The notes under the pieces are model-generated. The model was not told the origin of the DNA, searched no databases, and saw only the letters and a list, made by a program, of their open reading frames with translations. Position numbers and translations under genes: made by a program. DNA of 64,000 nucleotides from Cryptomeria japonica (taxonomy: Eukaryota; Streptophyta; Pinopsida; Cupressales; Cupressaceae), in NCBI RefSeq assembly GCF_030272615.1, contig NC_081412.1, positions 669,630,852 through 669,694,851 of the forward strand, in the 5' to 3' direction. Of the stretch, positions 45,652 through 56,446 are shown piece after piece. Within the stretch, counting starts at the first letter, position 1. Each line of letters starts with the position of its first letter.

Positions 45652-46814
45652 TGTATACACCTGAAAATGGTCTGAAGATAATTAAACAAATAAGCAATTA
45701 TTTAATTAATCCCCCTCCCTAATTTAATTGAATTCATTAGCAATTTGATTAAATTCTCCCTTTCATCTACTTATTAATAAATCTAAGGATTTATTCATTA
45801 AGTTCATTTCAATAGTCCCCTTTGATTAATTAATTCAAATTAATTAATCCTCCCCCCATTTCAATCAATTATTCTAATTCTCTAATTAATTAAAATAAAT
45901 CAATGTATAAGTTGTTGAAAATTAATTAGTCTTTTCCTATTATTTAAATTTTTAAATTCAAATTACCCACATGCTTCCTAACTTCTAACCACCTAACCTA
46001 ACCATCCCTCTAACCTAACCCATTCCACCTAACCTTGGGTTTTTCCTAACCCTATCCTATCTTGCACATTCTAACCTCCTTATCCTAACCTCTTATGGTG
46101 TGGATATTCTTCCCTTGAGACACATGGCACTTTGGCCACATGTCTCCCCCCTTGGAAACTTGACCTCTCATGAGCAAGGCTTTCTTGACACTTGTCACCA
46201 TAGAGATGACAAGTGTCCCTTCCTCCAACCTATTCTCCAACCTCCTTCAATTTCACCCTTGATATCTTTAGACTCAATCTTGACCATTGATTCCTACCAC
46301 CTCATCCTTGGCCTTGGAAATCCTATAAATATCCCCCATTTTTTATCACAAAGGATCCCATCTCATTATCAATTTAGGCATTGTTACTATAGGCATATCA
46401 TTCGAGCATTATTGTTATAGGTAATTGCATCTTAGATTTAGCTTAATTTGATCATTTTATAGCATAATTGTTGAATCATGTAGGTTAATCAATTTCTTTT
46501 CTAGATTAATTGCAAAATCATCATAGCTTAATCATGCATATCATTAGCTTAATTAGTCTCTTGGATCAATCTAGTATAATCAATCTCATCTTTGCATATC
46601 ATTATCATTTCAAACCCTCCATCTAGGTGTAGTCAAGTCACTGGGATTGCTTATCTAGATTTGAGAGAAAATCTATACTCGCATCTCTTAGGAGGTGATA
46701 GGTCACTTTGTTATGGCTCATATTTTATTTGTTGATTATTTGCTAACCATTCTTGTAATGATCTATTGAGTGTTTGTGTTGCAGCTACAAGTATCACACT
46801 TCACAGGCATGACA
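45652..46814 (+). repeat. T7 5' LTR (1163 bp)
   Basis: Runs from TGTATACACC to GGCATGACA. The U3 start is AT-rich. Four ACCTAAC words lie at 45991-46033. A perfect 11-bp inverted repeat (GACACTTGTCA at 46187-46197 and its complement at 46207-46217) follows. The TATA box is CTATAAATATCC at about 46323-46334. Confidence 0.9.
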
Positions 46815-46818
46815 TTTT

Positions 46819-46836
46819 TGGCACCCTCCATGGGGC
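46819..46836 (+). promoter_or_regulatory. T7 primer binding site, tRNA-Lys type
   Basis: TGGCACCCTCCATGGGGC lies four bases after the LTR. From memory, the site complementary to plant tRNA-Lys is TGGCGCCCACCGTGGGGC, so 15 of 18 bases match. Confidence 0.6.
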
Positions 46837-48876
46837 CAGAAATCTCATTTTTGGCCTCTTAACATCATCAAATTTTTAATCTAGTAGGTTTCTGGTCGGG
46901 TGTGATTCAGAATTTTGTATGGGTTCCCTTTCTATCTCGTATGAGTTCCTTTGTGTCCTCGTACGAGTAGGTGAGAATTATCATACGATCAAGTGAAAAT
47001 TGTCGTACGAAATTTTGTTTCTGTGTTTTCAAAATAGATTGCATTTTAGAGTTTTCATGCTTCAATTTGATTATTACTAAGGCTAACCCTGGCCTGTTTG
47101 TGAGTTTTTGAGTAGCCTAACTAGTTTTTGTAGGATGATTGTCAAAGATTACACTTGTCAAAGCTTCATTTCATTCAAACATCATGACTACTAACGTATC
47201 TATTTTACAGGTTGCCTAGGAGGACTCAACCAAACTTTGTGTCTTCTTTAAGTTTTCTAGGCACACTTATTTTGCTAAGGGAAATGAACAATCATGTCTT
47301 ATGTGTTTTTATAATAGGCCAGTATGCTCTCACCTTTCTTAAGTGATTAGAAAGCTAGACTCATCCTTTTCTTTCAGTAGTGCATATCTTTAGCGGGTCG
47401 GCCCTCCCAAGGAGCCTATAAGGCCAAAGCCATCAAGGTCGGTGAGAGGGGAATGACCCAAGTTGGAATGACTAATGCCAAGTACTCCAACCCACTATAA
47501 AATAAATGTTATTTGATAAAAATCAAGTCAATGGCAGTCCTCAGGAATCTCTCTCCTCTATACCTTTGGGTATATCAAACCTTGATTTTCAAGGCTGGGA
47601 GACCTTTTAATTGAGTTTATACCCCGACATGCCAAATGGACCCCTTACTAGTTCCGATTAAGATTAAAAGCTACCCGATTCACCTCTGCAAGGGGGATAA
47701 TCTTTGTGCAAGAGAGATAGTAAGTCTCCCAAGACACTTGCCATATCATGCCTCCAATAGCATTTGGAGTCAGATAATACGGCGTTGAGAATCCATTGAG
47801 TGAGACTCAATGACCATATTCTAATTAGCTATTGGGTGTGTACCTAAGTTTTCAAGAAAAGGTTTTCACTCTTAGCCAACTTCCTTAGGTAGCATACTAT
47901 GCTTGAGGTCACTTATCATATCACATGTTATTTGTGTCTTCATCCATAAAACAAAAAAATCAAACATCTAAAAAAATGGAAAACATAAGCAAAACATCAC
48001 ACTTCATTGATCAAAAATCTGTACAAACAAAGTTTTTATCTCTGCTCTGTCCTCTGTCATATGAGTTTGTTAGTTTGTCGTATGAAGCATCTAGTTTATC
48101 ATCTAGTCTAGTGAGAATTGTCGTACGAGTCAGTTTAGTAGAGAATTTTATGTCATCTTTCATTGTCTGGTCCAATGGGAATTGTCATACGAGTCATCTT
48201 AGCAGAGAATTTTGTGTCATGTTTTGTCGTCTAGTTCTGTGAGAAAGCTCATACGAGTTTATGTCTTCTGTCATACGAGATTTCTAGTTTGTCATATGAG
48301 CCTATCTAAATTATCATTCGGGGCTGTATAATCTGTTGTGTGAATTTATGTCTTAGTCTGTCCAGAATTGTCTTCTTGCATGTCTTTTTCAGATTTGTCA
48401 TATTTGCTTGGTCAGTTTATAGTGAGCATAAACACCTATTATTTGTCATTTTGTGCTTAGATTATCTTCTTGGTTCGCTTGGTCAAGTTATCATCTATCA
48501 AATCAAACTGTAGAAATAGACATCTCAAGATTTTCAAGTATTCACCTTCAAAAAGTTCAAGATCTAAACATCTCAAAGTGCATTATCACCCTCTTTGATA
48601 AATTGATCACTCAAAACATAGTTTCTCATCAGAATATATTATCCTCTATCATGAAACCACAACATTTGGTCAGGATAACCTTGTCCAACATCGTAGGATA
48701 TATCATTCCTATTGGCTTTTATCAAAATCATCATCATTGCACTCCAAAACCGAAGATCAAAAAATTTGCAAACTTTTAAACACTTGAATCATCTTTTCAT
48801 GTCATATCACGCTATCACATTTACCTTGATAGTTGGCCACTTTTCAAAACACCTTTTAGACAATTGAATCCTTGCA
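46837..48876 (+). other. T7 leader with CGTACG motif clusters
   Basis: No gene is supported. A motif with consensus GTCGTACGAG (variants CGTATGAG, CATACGAG) occurs about four times at 46915-47012 and about eight times at 48055-48300. Between the clusters, at about 47395-47660, is the block shared with T2 and T5: GGGGAATGACCC, CCCACTATAAAA, GGCTGGGAGA and CAAATGGACCCC. Frames at 47925-48242 and 48453-48779 have no coding features. Confidence 0.6.
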
Positions 48877-49254
48877 ATGGAAATAGAAACATTCAAAATA
48901 GTTGAAGAGCATATAAACATGGAATACCAAAGAAAAATACAAGAAGAAGAAATAACAGGTCAACATATCAGAGAAATCAAACAAGTCCATAATCAAAATT
49001 CAACTATGTCAAAACATCACAAGGATTCAAATTCATCTCCAAAGAAAGGTGGCTCTTTTATGCAACTATTGAAGAGAACCCTAAAGGATTTTGTTGAGGA
49101 AGATCAAAATCACTCACCTATGTCTAGAAATGGCTTATCCCCCCATAAGAAAATTGACTCTTCAAAGGCATCTATTCCTACACCTCTTGAAAACTTGCAA
49201 GAATCTTCCATAGCATCATCACCAAACAATACACCCAAAGATGAAGTTCCCTAA
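48877..49254 (+). CDS. T7 short open frame before the protease, of unknown function
   Basis: A 125-codon frame with an ATG at 48877 (MEIETFKIVEEHINMEYQRK) sits where gag lies in T5. It is charged, with a Glu/Lys-rich start and a Ser/Pro/Lys-rich end (KHHKDSNSSPKKGGS, SIPTPLENLQESSIASS), and shows no Gag core or zinc site. The next in-frame text after the stop belongs to the protease region, so it may be the remains of the Gag tail and linker after a deletion of the core. It could also serve as a small basic RNA-binding protein. I do not recognise it. Confidence 0.4.
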   Translation: MEIETFKIVEEHINMEYQRKIQEEEITGQHIREIKQVHNQNSTMSKHHKDSNSSPKKGGSFMQLLKRTLKDFVEEDQNHSPMSRNGLSPHKKIDSSKASIPTPLENLQESSIASSPNNTPKDEVP

Positions 49255-49910
49255 GGGATATCCATAATGGCCATCAAACATATTTGAGAGGATCATATTC
49301 AAAGCCCATCTCCTTCATATCTAAGCATTGATTCCTTCCAACATCCCCATAACGCTCCCTTGCAAATGAAATTCCTCATTCATAAAATACTTGTTAAACG
49401 CGTCCTAATAGATGAAGGAGCTATCTTAAACATTTTCTCTTTGAGTCTTGTCCATCCTTTAGGTTATTCATAAGATGCAGTTGATCCCCTCAAAAAGATC
49501 ACATTAAAATCATATCATGCAAAAGAGCATTCCTTTAAAGGAAGTGCAATATTACCCCTTAGAGTGGGACCTTTGTAGAAAGACACAGCATGCCAAGTTC
49601 TAGACTTGGACCTACCATACAACATACTCTTGGCTAGACCATGGATACATGACATACAGGCTATTCCATCAACATGTCATCAATACCTAAAATTTCCATA
49701 CATTGGGTAGATAATCACAATCTCAATAGACTCAAATCCATTGCAATGCTGTAGTAATCTAAAACTAGCTCAAGAGGTCATTGTTCCACATAATAGAGAG
49801 GCAACATCTTCAAGCACACGATCCCAAGAACAATCATTTGCATCAATTTTGTCAAACATGGAAAAACAAATGCAGCTAAGAGATCGAAGGAACGAAGAAT
49901 ATTTGCTATC
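49255..49910 (+). pseudogene. pro: T7 protease, broken
   Basis: In frame with the preceding stop, the text reads SIDSFQHPHNAPLQMKFLI and VKRVLIDEGAILNIFSL, matching the T5 protease start (SFQQPHNASLHIEGF and RVLIDNGAGLN). The residue after the catalytic Asp is Glu. The rest follows: HSFKGSAILPLRVGPL, a stop, YNILLARPWIHDIQAIP. Several TAG stops and a final frame change before 49911 break it. Confidence 0.75.
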
Positions 49911-50730
49911 ATGAAAAAAAAACAAGAGCAAATTGAAATTGAAAAGGAAGAAGAAGATGCAAGTATCGATGTAGTTCATGCATATGTAGGACAAATCTTA
50001 GGAACTAGCCTACTTGAATACGAATCACATTTGGTTGACTTGGACTTAATCGAGGACGATCGAGAGCTCCTTGCACGAGGTCACTCTGATGAGAGTATTG
50101 TTCTAGACATAGAAATACATATTGAAAGCTCTGACATCTCTATCATGACCCTTAATATTTTTGAAATAATTCAACATGAGGATCCTTTACCCTTAATCCA
50201 TTCTGAACCTATGGACTGGGAAAATGAAAAACTTGCCATAATTGATTCATTTCCTAATGACCATGCCATATCCTTATATCTTAATGAAATAAAACCCACA
50301 ACAATTTCACCAGGGATTTTGCTAACGTATCTTCCAATCAAGTGGGTGCCAAATTTCCTAGTCGCAAAAGTGAAAATAAAGAAAACAATATTAGGTCTAC
50401 TGTTGAAAACCATTTATTGGCAACATTAGACCAAGAAAAAGTAAAAAGAAAGGATGCATCTAATGGTGAAAACCTCCTTGAGGCATTGGAAGATGGGAGA
50501 TTTGGTGCCTTACCTAAATTATATCAAGAGAGGTCATCTATCCTAATAGAAACAATAGAGGGAGTTACCATTGACACAATTGATCTACATCCAACAACTT
50601 CTCTATTAGAACTAGCTAGGCAAAAATATATAGAACCCTTCAAAAGATGGCAAATCAAGTTTACCTGGTCATATGTAGACATTCTAGGGTTGGATCCAGA
50701 TCTTATATTACATCACCCGAATATCATTCT
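49911..50730 (+). pseudogene. T7 acidic linker preceding the lost RT
   Basis: An open frame from 49911 is acidic (EIEKEEEDASIDVV, DLDLIEDDRELLARG) and corresponds to the long linker before RT in T5. After a frame change it reads ASNGENLLEALEDGRF, where T5 has VSNGENLSEAPEDEGF. It then reads KFTWSYVDILGLDPDLILHH, the usual start of the RT region (T5: NFAWSYADMPGLEPDLVMHH). It ends at a deletion joint near 50731-50740. Confidence 0.75.
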
Positions 50731-51290
50731 AGGAGCATACATCAATAATGGAACACAACATGGATTAGGAGTAGGTATTCTATTCATCACACCACAAGGT
50801 CATACAATTCTAAAAGAATACAAATTAAGCTTTCCATGTACCAAAAATTCTATCAAAATATGAAGCTTTGGTTACAGGTATCAAAATAGCTATAGAACGG
50901 AACATTACACAACTTCAAGTCTTTGTAGACTCTCAGCTCGTCATCAGTGAAATCAATGATGATTATCAAACAAAGGATGAAAAATGAATGCCTTATAAGA
51001 AGATGGTCAATGATATCAAGGAATACTTTGTAGAAATAAATTTTTAGCAGATTCCAAGGAATGACAACAAAGAAGAAGATTCCATGGCAACACTTGCTTC
51101 TCTACTTCAAACAGAGGAAAATCAACAATGTTATGAATTCTTGGTGGAAGAGTTATTTTACCCTACTCATAATTGTCTCGATTCCCAAACTATCTATCAC
51201 CTTGTTGGGAATGATTCCTCCCGCTATGGCTAAACTTACACATACCTAAAATTTAATATCCTCCCTCCTGACTTAATAAAAAAATCAAAA
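50731..51290 (+). pseudogene. T7 archaeal-type RNase H remnant and connector
   Basis: Right after LDPDLILHHPNIILGA comes YINNGTQHGLGVGILFITPQ, which is the first strand of the second RNase H in T5 (YFDGSYTRHGSGAGILFITP). RT and gypsy RNase H, over 1 kb, are therefore missing between. The catalytic Asp is replaced by Asn. The domain goes on in another frame, with EALVTGIKIAIE and VFVDSQLVISEINDDYQTKD-like text, until about 51060. A decayed connector follows. Confidence 0.75.
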
Positions 51291-52478
51291 GAGAAACTTT
51301 ATTCGCCAATTCTCCCATTATACCTTGTCGCAGATACCCTATTTAAATAAGGTCTGGATGATACTTTGTTAAGATTTCACAAACAAGAAGAATCTGAGAA
51401 GGCCTTAAATGAAGTCCATAATGACATTTGTGGCACTCATTCAAGTGGTCTTACCCTTTCGAAAAAACTCATATGCTTAGGCTATTATTGGCCAACTATG
51501 GAATGAGATTCTTTTCAGATAGCTAAAACATGCAAACAATATCAGATCCATGGGAATTTGATTCATCCTCTAGCACAAGAACTTCATTCTTTGGAAACAT
51601 CTTGGCGTTTCTACTAATGGGGTCTTGATCTAGTACGAAAGATAAATCCTTCTTCATCTAATGGTCACAAATTCATCCTTGTAGCTACAAAATATTTCAC
51701 AAAATGGATTGAGGCAGTACCTCTCATCAATATCATAGGAAAAAAAATTGCTGCATTTATCTTGAACTACATCATCTATCGCTATGGAATACCCATGACC
51801 ATTATCACTGATAATGGATGACCATTCAAGAATCAAGATGTCCAAGAACTATGTGAGAAATTCTAGATCTAACATAGATTTTATACACCCTATTATCCAC
51901 AAGGTAATGGGAAAGCAAAAGCATCAAACAAAACCATTCTGAAAATCCTCAAAAAGATAGTGAATAATGTTCGCAAAGATTGGCATATTCAATTAAACCC
52001 TGTTCTATGGGCCTACTGTACTAGTATCTACACACCAACAAGTGCCACACCTTTCTCTCTTGTTTATGGATCAGAAGCAATACTACCAATAGAAGTAGAG
52101 ATACCTTCTCTATGAGCATCATTAAAAAGTCTTATCCTAGATGAAGAACACCGAGTATCTAGATTGCAGGAGTTAGAATTAATCCATGAATGAAGACAAA
52201 ATGCCTTTGATCATTTAAAGGTATATGAACAAAGAATGTGTCGCGGTTATAATCACAAGGTCAAATCGAAAACATTTCAAGTTGGAGAACTAGTACTAAA
52301 AGAAAATCCATGCAACCAGTCAGATCGAGAAAAGAAAGGGAAGTTTGAACCAAACTGGTTAGGTTTGTTTGTGGTCAAAATTGTATTCGGGTCAGGAGAA
52401 TATCAGCTATCAACACAGGATGGGGATCAGCTCGAGGAACCCATCAATAGCATGCATCTGAAGAATTTTTATGTCTGA
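51291..52478 (+). pseudogene. pol: T7 integrase, broken
   Basis: The zinc part reads NEVHNDICGTHSSG and later CKQYQIHGN, where the second Cys pair is damaged. The core shows WGLDLVRKINPSSSNGHKF, IITDNG and PYYPQGNGKAKASNKT, in which the catalytic Glu of the T5 GQAEASN motif is Lys. TPTSATPFSLVYGSEAILPI and the C-terminal VKSKTFQVGELVLKENPC follow, ending with FGSGEYQLSTQDGDQLEE and SMHLKNFYV before the TGA at 52476. Several TAG and TGA stops are present. The last 80 codons are still open. Confidence 0.85.
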
Positions 52479-54173
52479 AAAAGTAGAAAAATCCAAAAGC
52501 AATGAAAAAGCAGAAAATCCCAAAATAGTGAAAAAGAAGAAAAATCCAAAAACAATGGAAAAAAAAAAAGAAAAAAAAAATCAAATATGAGAAAAAGTGC
52601 AATTAAAGTAGACAGTGAGAACCTGGCAAACAGACGCTATCTATCTGCTAGCTCTTTCATCTATTAGTTCATGCATCCTTCTGCTTGCATTCTTTTCTGT
52701 CACCACTATTCATATCCATAATAAAGTCTTTGTACATACGTAGGCATCTCGGGTGGCTTCTTTCCATGGTTTGGAGCATTGGGTATTTCATAATGATTTG
52801 TTTCTAGCCTTGGGACAAAATCCTCCACCTAGCTAGGGGAAAAATTTTCAATCATTTTGAGCTTAATCAATCATGAAGAATAGTAGTCAGACAACTCTTA
52901 TCAAGCAAAAACCGAGACACATCCAATGTTGAACATGAGATCAAATTGTCAACCATCAAACTATCATATATCAGTCTAAGCACATTCACACACCTTTCAA
53001 TAGATGATATCTTTTGGAAAATTATTTTAGCATGATTGTTCAACTTTTCTATCTTGATTTTTGCTATCATGATTTCTGAGTGACTCTAGGATGTCTCTGA
53101 CTAAAGGAACAAGGAAGAAAGATGTATTTTTCTTGTCTGTTGTCTGTAAATTAATCATTAATATGTGAAAATTTTTCTGAGGACATGATCATCGAAGTAT
53201 CATCGAAGACATTTCCAATTTTCATATTGAAATGGTTAATACTGCCTGTTTTATGCAAGCAACACTCAGGTTATCTTGGTTCAATTATACCTCGATGTTT
53301 GTGCTAACTTGCAATATCAAAATCCATGAAAGTAGTGCTCAGGTCATCATGGTTTAATTATACCATCAATTTTTACACTCACTTCCCACATTTTAAAAAT
53401 CTCAATGATGAAAAAATGCAATAACCCAGTGACTGGTCCAGTCCTAGCTGCATTTAGCTTGCATTTCATTCTTGCATGGAATCTTGCATGCTCATTTTAT
53501 TCAAGGTTAAATCTATCACAGGAATCATCAAGGTATCATCATAAGTATATACACAATTAGACTAATGACTCATCTCTCTCTAGATATTGTCAATGCAATG
53601 AAAATCTTATGTTCCCCCCTCAACAAAACCAACATTAGCATATTCGAATCTTCCTACAACTTGATATCAACAAACTGTCAGTTCTTTATCCAATCAACCT
53701 TATCAATTCTATCAACCATTTTCATCGACATCTATTCTATCATGTCTTCTCTAGGATGTATCTATCCTGGAACCAGACATTTTGATCAAGTCTTATATAG
53801 GATATATCGTTCCTGAAACCAAACGCTTTGATCATCTTTGTCTTGTATAGGAGGTGTCATTCCTGAAACTAGACTAAATCCCGATCTTATCAATATAATC
53901 AATCAAGCTTTATCAATAATCAAGAACCACATCACTGTGATCATAGAGCTTGCATTTTCATCAACCACAGATGCATAAATCAAATCATTTCTAATCGAGA
54001 TATCAATATCACAAAAATTCAAACACTCCAAAAATCAATTATCTCAATTAATCTCTTGAGGGGGCATCATCGTACTACAATTTATCAATCAATGTCTAGG
54101 GCATCCTATCAAACCAATATCATCATCAAAATGAGATTATTCTTTGAATCAACATGTCATCACACCTTGCTTC
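52479..54173 (+). other. T7 3' untranslated region
   Basis: No coding sequence is seen. It begins with A-rich repeats of the type GAAAAAGCAGAAAATCC at about 52478-52600. In 53150-53880 short phrases recur, such as TAGGATGTATC and TCCTGAAACCA (about 53750-53870). Unlike T5, no PMD gene is present between integrase and the 3' LTR. Confidence 0.5.
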
Positions 54174-54187
54174 AAATAGGGGCAAAA
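54174..54187 (+). promoter_or_regulatory. T7 polypurine tract
   Basis: AAATAGGGGCAAAA directly precedes the 3' LTR and resembles the T5 tract. Confidence 0.8.
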
Positions 54188-55289
54188 TGTATACACCTAA
54201 AAATGGTCTGAAGATAATTAATTAAATAAGAAATTATTTAATTAATCCCCCTCCCTAATTTAATTGAATTCATTAGTAATTTGATTAAATTCTCCCTTTC
54301 ATCTACTTATTAATAAATCTAAGGATTTATTAATTAAGTTCATTTCAATAGTCCCCTTTGATTAATTAATTCAAATTAATTAATCCTCCCCCCATTTCAA
54401 TCAATTCTTCTAATTCTCCAATTAATTAAAACAAATCAATTTATGAGTTGTTGAAAATTAATTTAGTCTTTTCCCATTATTTGAATTTTTAAATTCAAAT
54501 TACCCACATGCTTCCTAACTTCTAACCACCTAACCTAACCATCCCTCTAACCTAACCCATTCCATCTAACCTTGGGTTTTGCCTAACCCTATCCTATCTT
54601 GCATATTCTAACCTCCTTATCCTAACCTCTTATGGTGTGGATAATCTTCCCTTGAGACACATGGCACTTTCGCCACATGTCTCCTCCTTTGGAAACTTGC
54701 CCTCTCATGAGAAAGGCTTCTTGACACTTTTCACCACAGAGATGACAAGTGTCCCTTCCTCCAAACTCTACTCCAACCTCCTCCAATTTCACCCTTGATA
54801 TCTTCAGACTCAATCTTGAATATTGATTCCTGCCACCTCATCCTTGGCCTTGGAAATCCTATAAATATCCCCCATTTTGGAGCACAAAGGATCCCATCTC
54901 ATTATCAATTAGGCATATTATTTGAGCATTATTGTTATAGGCAATTGCATCTTAGATTTATCTTAATTTGATCATTTCTAGCATAATTGTTGAATCGTGT
55001 AGCTTAATCATGCACATCATTAGCTTAATTAGTCTCTTGATGAATCTAGCATAATCAATCTCATATTTGCATATCATTATTATTTCAAATCCTCCATCTA
55101 GGTGTAGTCAAGTCATTGGGATTTATTACCTAGATCTGAGAGAAAATCCATACTCGCATCTCTTAAGAAGTGATAGGTCGCTTTGTCATGGCTCATATTT
55201 CATTTGCTTATTATTTTCTAACCATGCTTGTAATGATTTATTGAGTGTTTGTGTTGTAGCTGTAGGTATCACATTTCACTAGCATGATA
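54188..55289 (+). repeat. T7 3' LTR (1102 bp)
   Basis: Partner of 45652-46814, beginning TGTATACACC and ending AGCATGATA (the last C of CA has changed to T). TATA-like CTATAAATATCC is at about 54859-54870. The inverted repeat has one change in its left arm. Confidence 0.9.
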
Positions 55290-55774
55290 GAACTAAATGG
55301 GTATTTAAAAATAAAATTAATGAATATGGTGAAGTAATAAAAAACAAACAAAGATTAGTTTGTAAAGGTTATTCTCAGAAAGAAGGAATTGATTATAATC
55401 AAACCTTTGCACCGGTAGCCAGAATTGAAGCAGTAAGACTATTTCTTGCATTTACAGCTCACAAAAACTATAAAGTTTATCAGATGGATGTAAAATGTGC
55501 ATTTTTGAATGGAGATCTTGAAGAAGAATTTTACATTGAACAACCTGATGGATTTTCATTAACAGATGATAAGAATATGTTTTGCAGGTTAAGGAAACCT
55601 TTATATGGATTGAAGCAAGCTCCCAAAGCTTGGTATGCTAGATTGGATAAATATCTTCTAAATATTGGATACACAAAAGGAGATGTGGATGATAGAAAGA
55701 GTACCACTGGTAGAAGATTAATTTATGGATCAACAAAAAGAAGACTTGAACATCATTATCTACAGCAGAAGTAG
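55290..55774 (+). pseudogene. pol: T6 reverse transcriptase, internally deleted
   Basis: The RT resumes after T7 with [14 protein letters not shown], then [59 protein letters not shown] and LLNIGYTKG. It then jumps to [11 protein letters not shown], which belongs to the RNase H region. The stretch with the catalytic YVDD and the RT end, roughly 0.7 kb in T4, is absent. The joint at about 55681 has no stop. The element can no longer make active RT. Confidence 0.85.
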
Positions 55775-56109
55775 AGTATGTTGCAGCAACAACTAATTAT
55801 ACTCAGGTATTATGGATCAAGAAAATGTTGAAGGATATAAAGGTAAAATGCAAAGAACCAATAATTATTTACTGTGATAACTCAACAACAATAGATATAT
55901 CAAAGAATCTGGTATTTCACTCTAAAACAAAGCATGTTTCTATTAAGTATAATTTTTTGAAAGAAAACATTCAAGCAAATGAAGTGAGATTGGTTTATGT
56001 GAATACTAAAGAGCAAATTGCAGATATTTTTACAAAGCCTTTGCCTAAGGAAACATTTGAATATCCTAGAGAGAAGCTTGGAGTAATCACTCCACCAATA
56101 GAGATTTGA
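55775..56109 (+). pseudogene. pol: T6 RNase H, C-terminal part
   Basis: After a TAG at 55772 the text continues with frame changes, then YCDNSTTIDISKNLVFHSKT and HVSIKYNFLKENIQ, LVYVNTKEQIADIFTKPLP and a TGA at 56107. This is the usual end of a copia polyprotein and matches the T4 end nearly word for word. Confidence 0.85.
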
Positions 56110-56446
56110 ATGATGAAGATTGGCATAATACCGACAGGGACTAACAGAAAAATCCTTTTCCAGTTTTGATGAAGGAGAGCTATTACTCAGGGGGGGTAGT
56201 TATCTATATGTTATGTTCTGATTTTGATTCTTGACTACTTTGGCATTTGATGTCAAAGGGGGAGAGATTTCTATGGAAAAACATTGTACTTGGAGAGATG
56301 TATTCTGGTTTTAGTTATATTGTTTCTATTTTTGTTACAGAACTTTGTATTGATCTATTTTGGGAGATTGTTGGTATTTGGCATTCTGTTTTTGGCACTT
56401 AGATGTTTTTCCATCTAGTGTTTCCAAGAATGCCAAAGGGGGAGAT
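56110..56446 (+). other. T6 3' untranslated region and polypurine tract
   Basis: No gene is seen. It contains several G-rich phrases (CAGGGGGGGTAG near 56190, AAAGGGGGAGA near 56260). It ends with CCAAAGGGGGAGAT at 56433-56446, the polypurine tract next to the LTR. Confidence 0.7.

Larger units (their letters stand above)
45652..55289 (+). mobile_element. T7: gypsy (Tat-like) derivative lacking gag core and RT
   Basis: LTRs at 45652-46814 and 54188-55289 are flanked by GAACT. The interior has a tRNA-Lys-like primer site, a long leader, protease, a short second RNase H and integrase. The Gag core and the whole RT plus gypsy RNase H are missing. It is related to T5 by leader, polypurine tract and integrase. 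The two LTRs differ at roughly thirty positions in the first 600 bp by eye. Its clean ends and target duplication suggest that it moved with help from a complete relative, or lost parts after insertion. Confidence 0.9.

Noticed and set aside
45985-46090. Interstitial telomere repeat
   Set aside because: The CTAACC-type words do not match the plant telomere unit CCCTAAA and are irregularly spaced within an LTR.
53565-53816. 83-codon open frame in the T7 3' region
   Set aside because: It has no domain, no counterpart in T5, and overlaps short repeated phrases.
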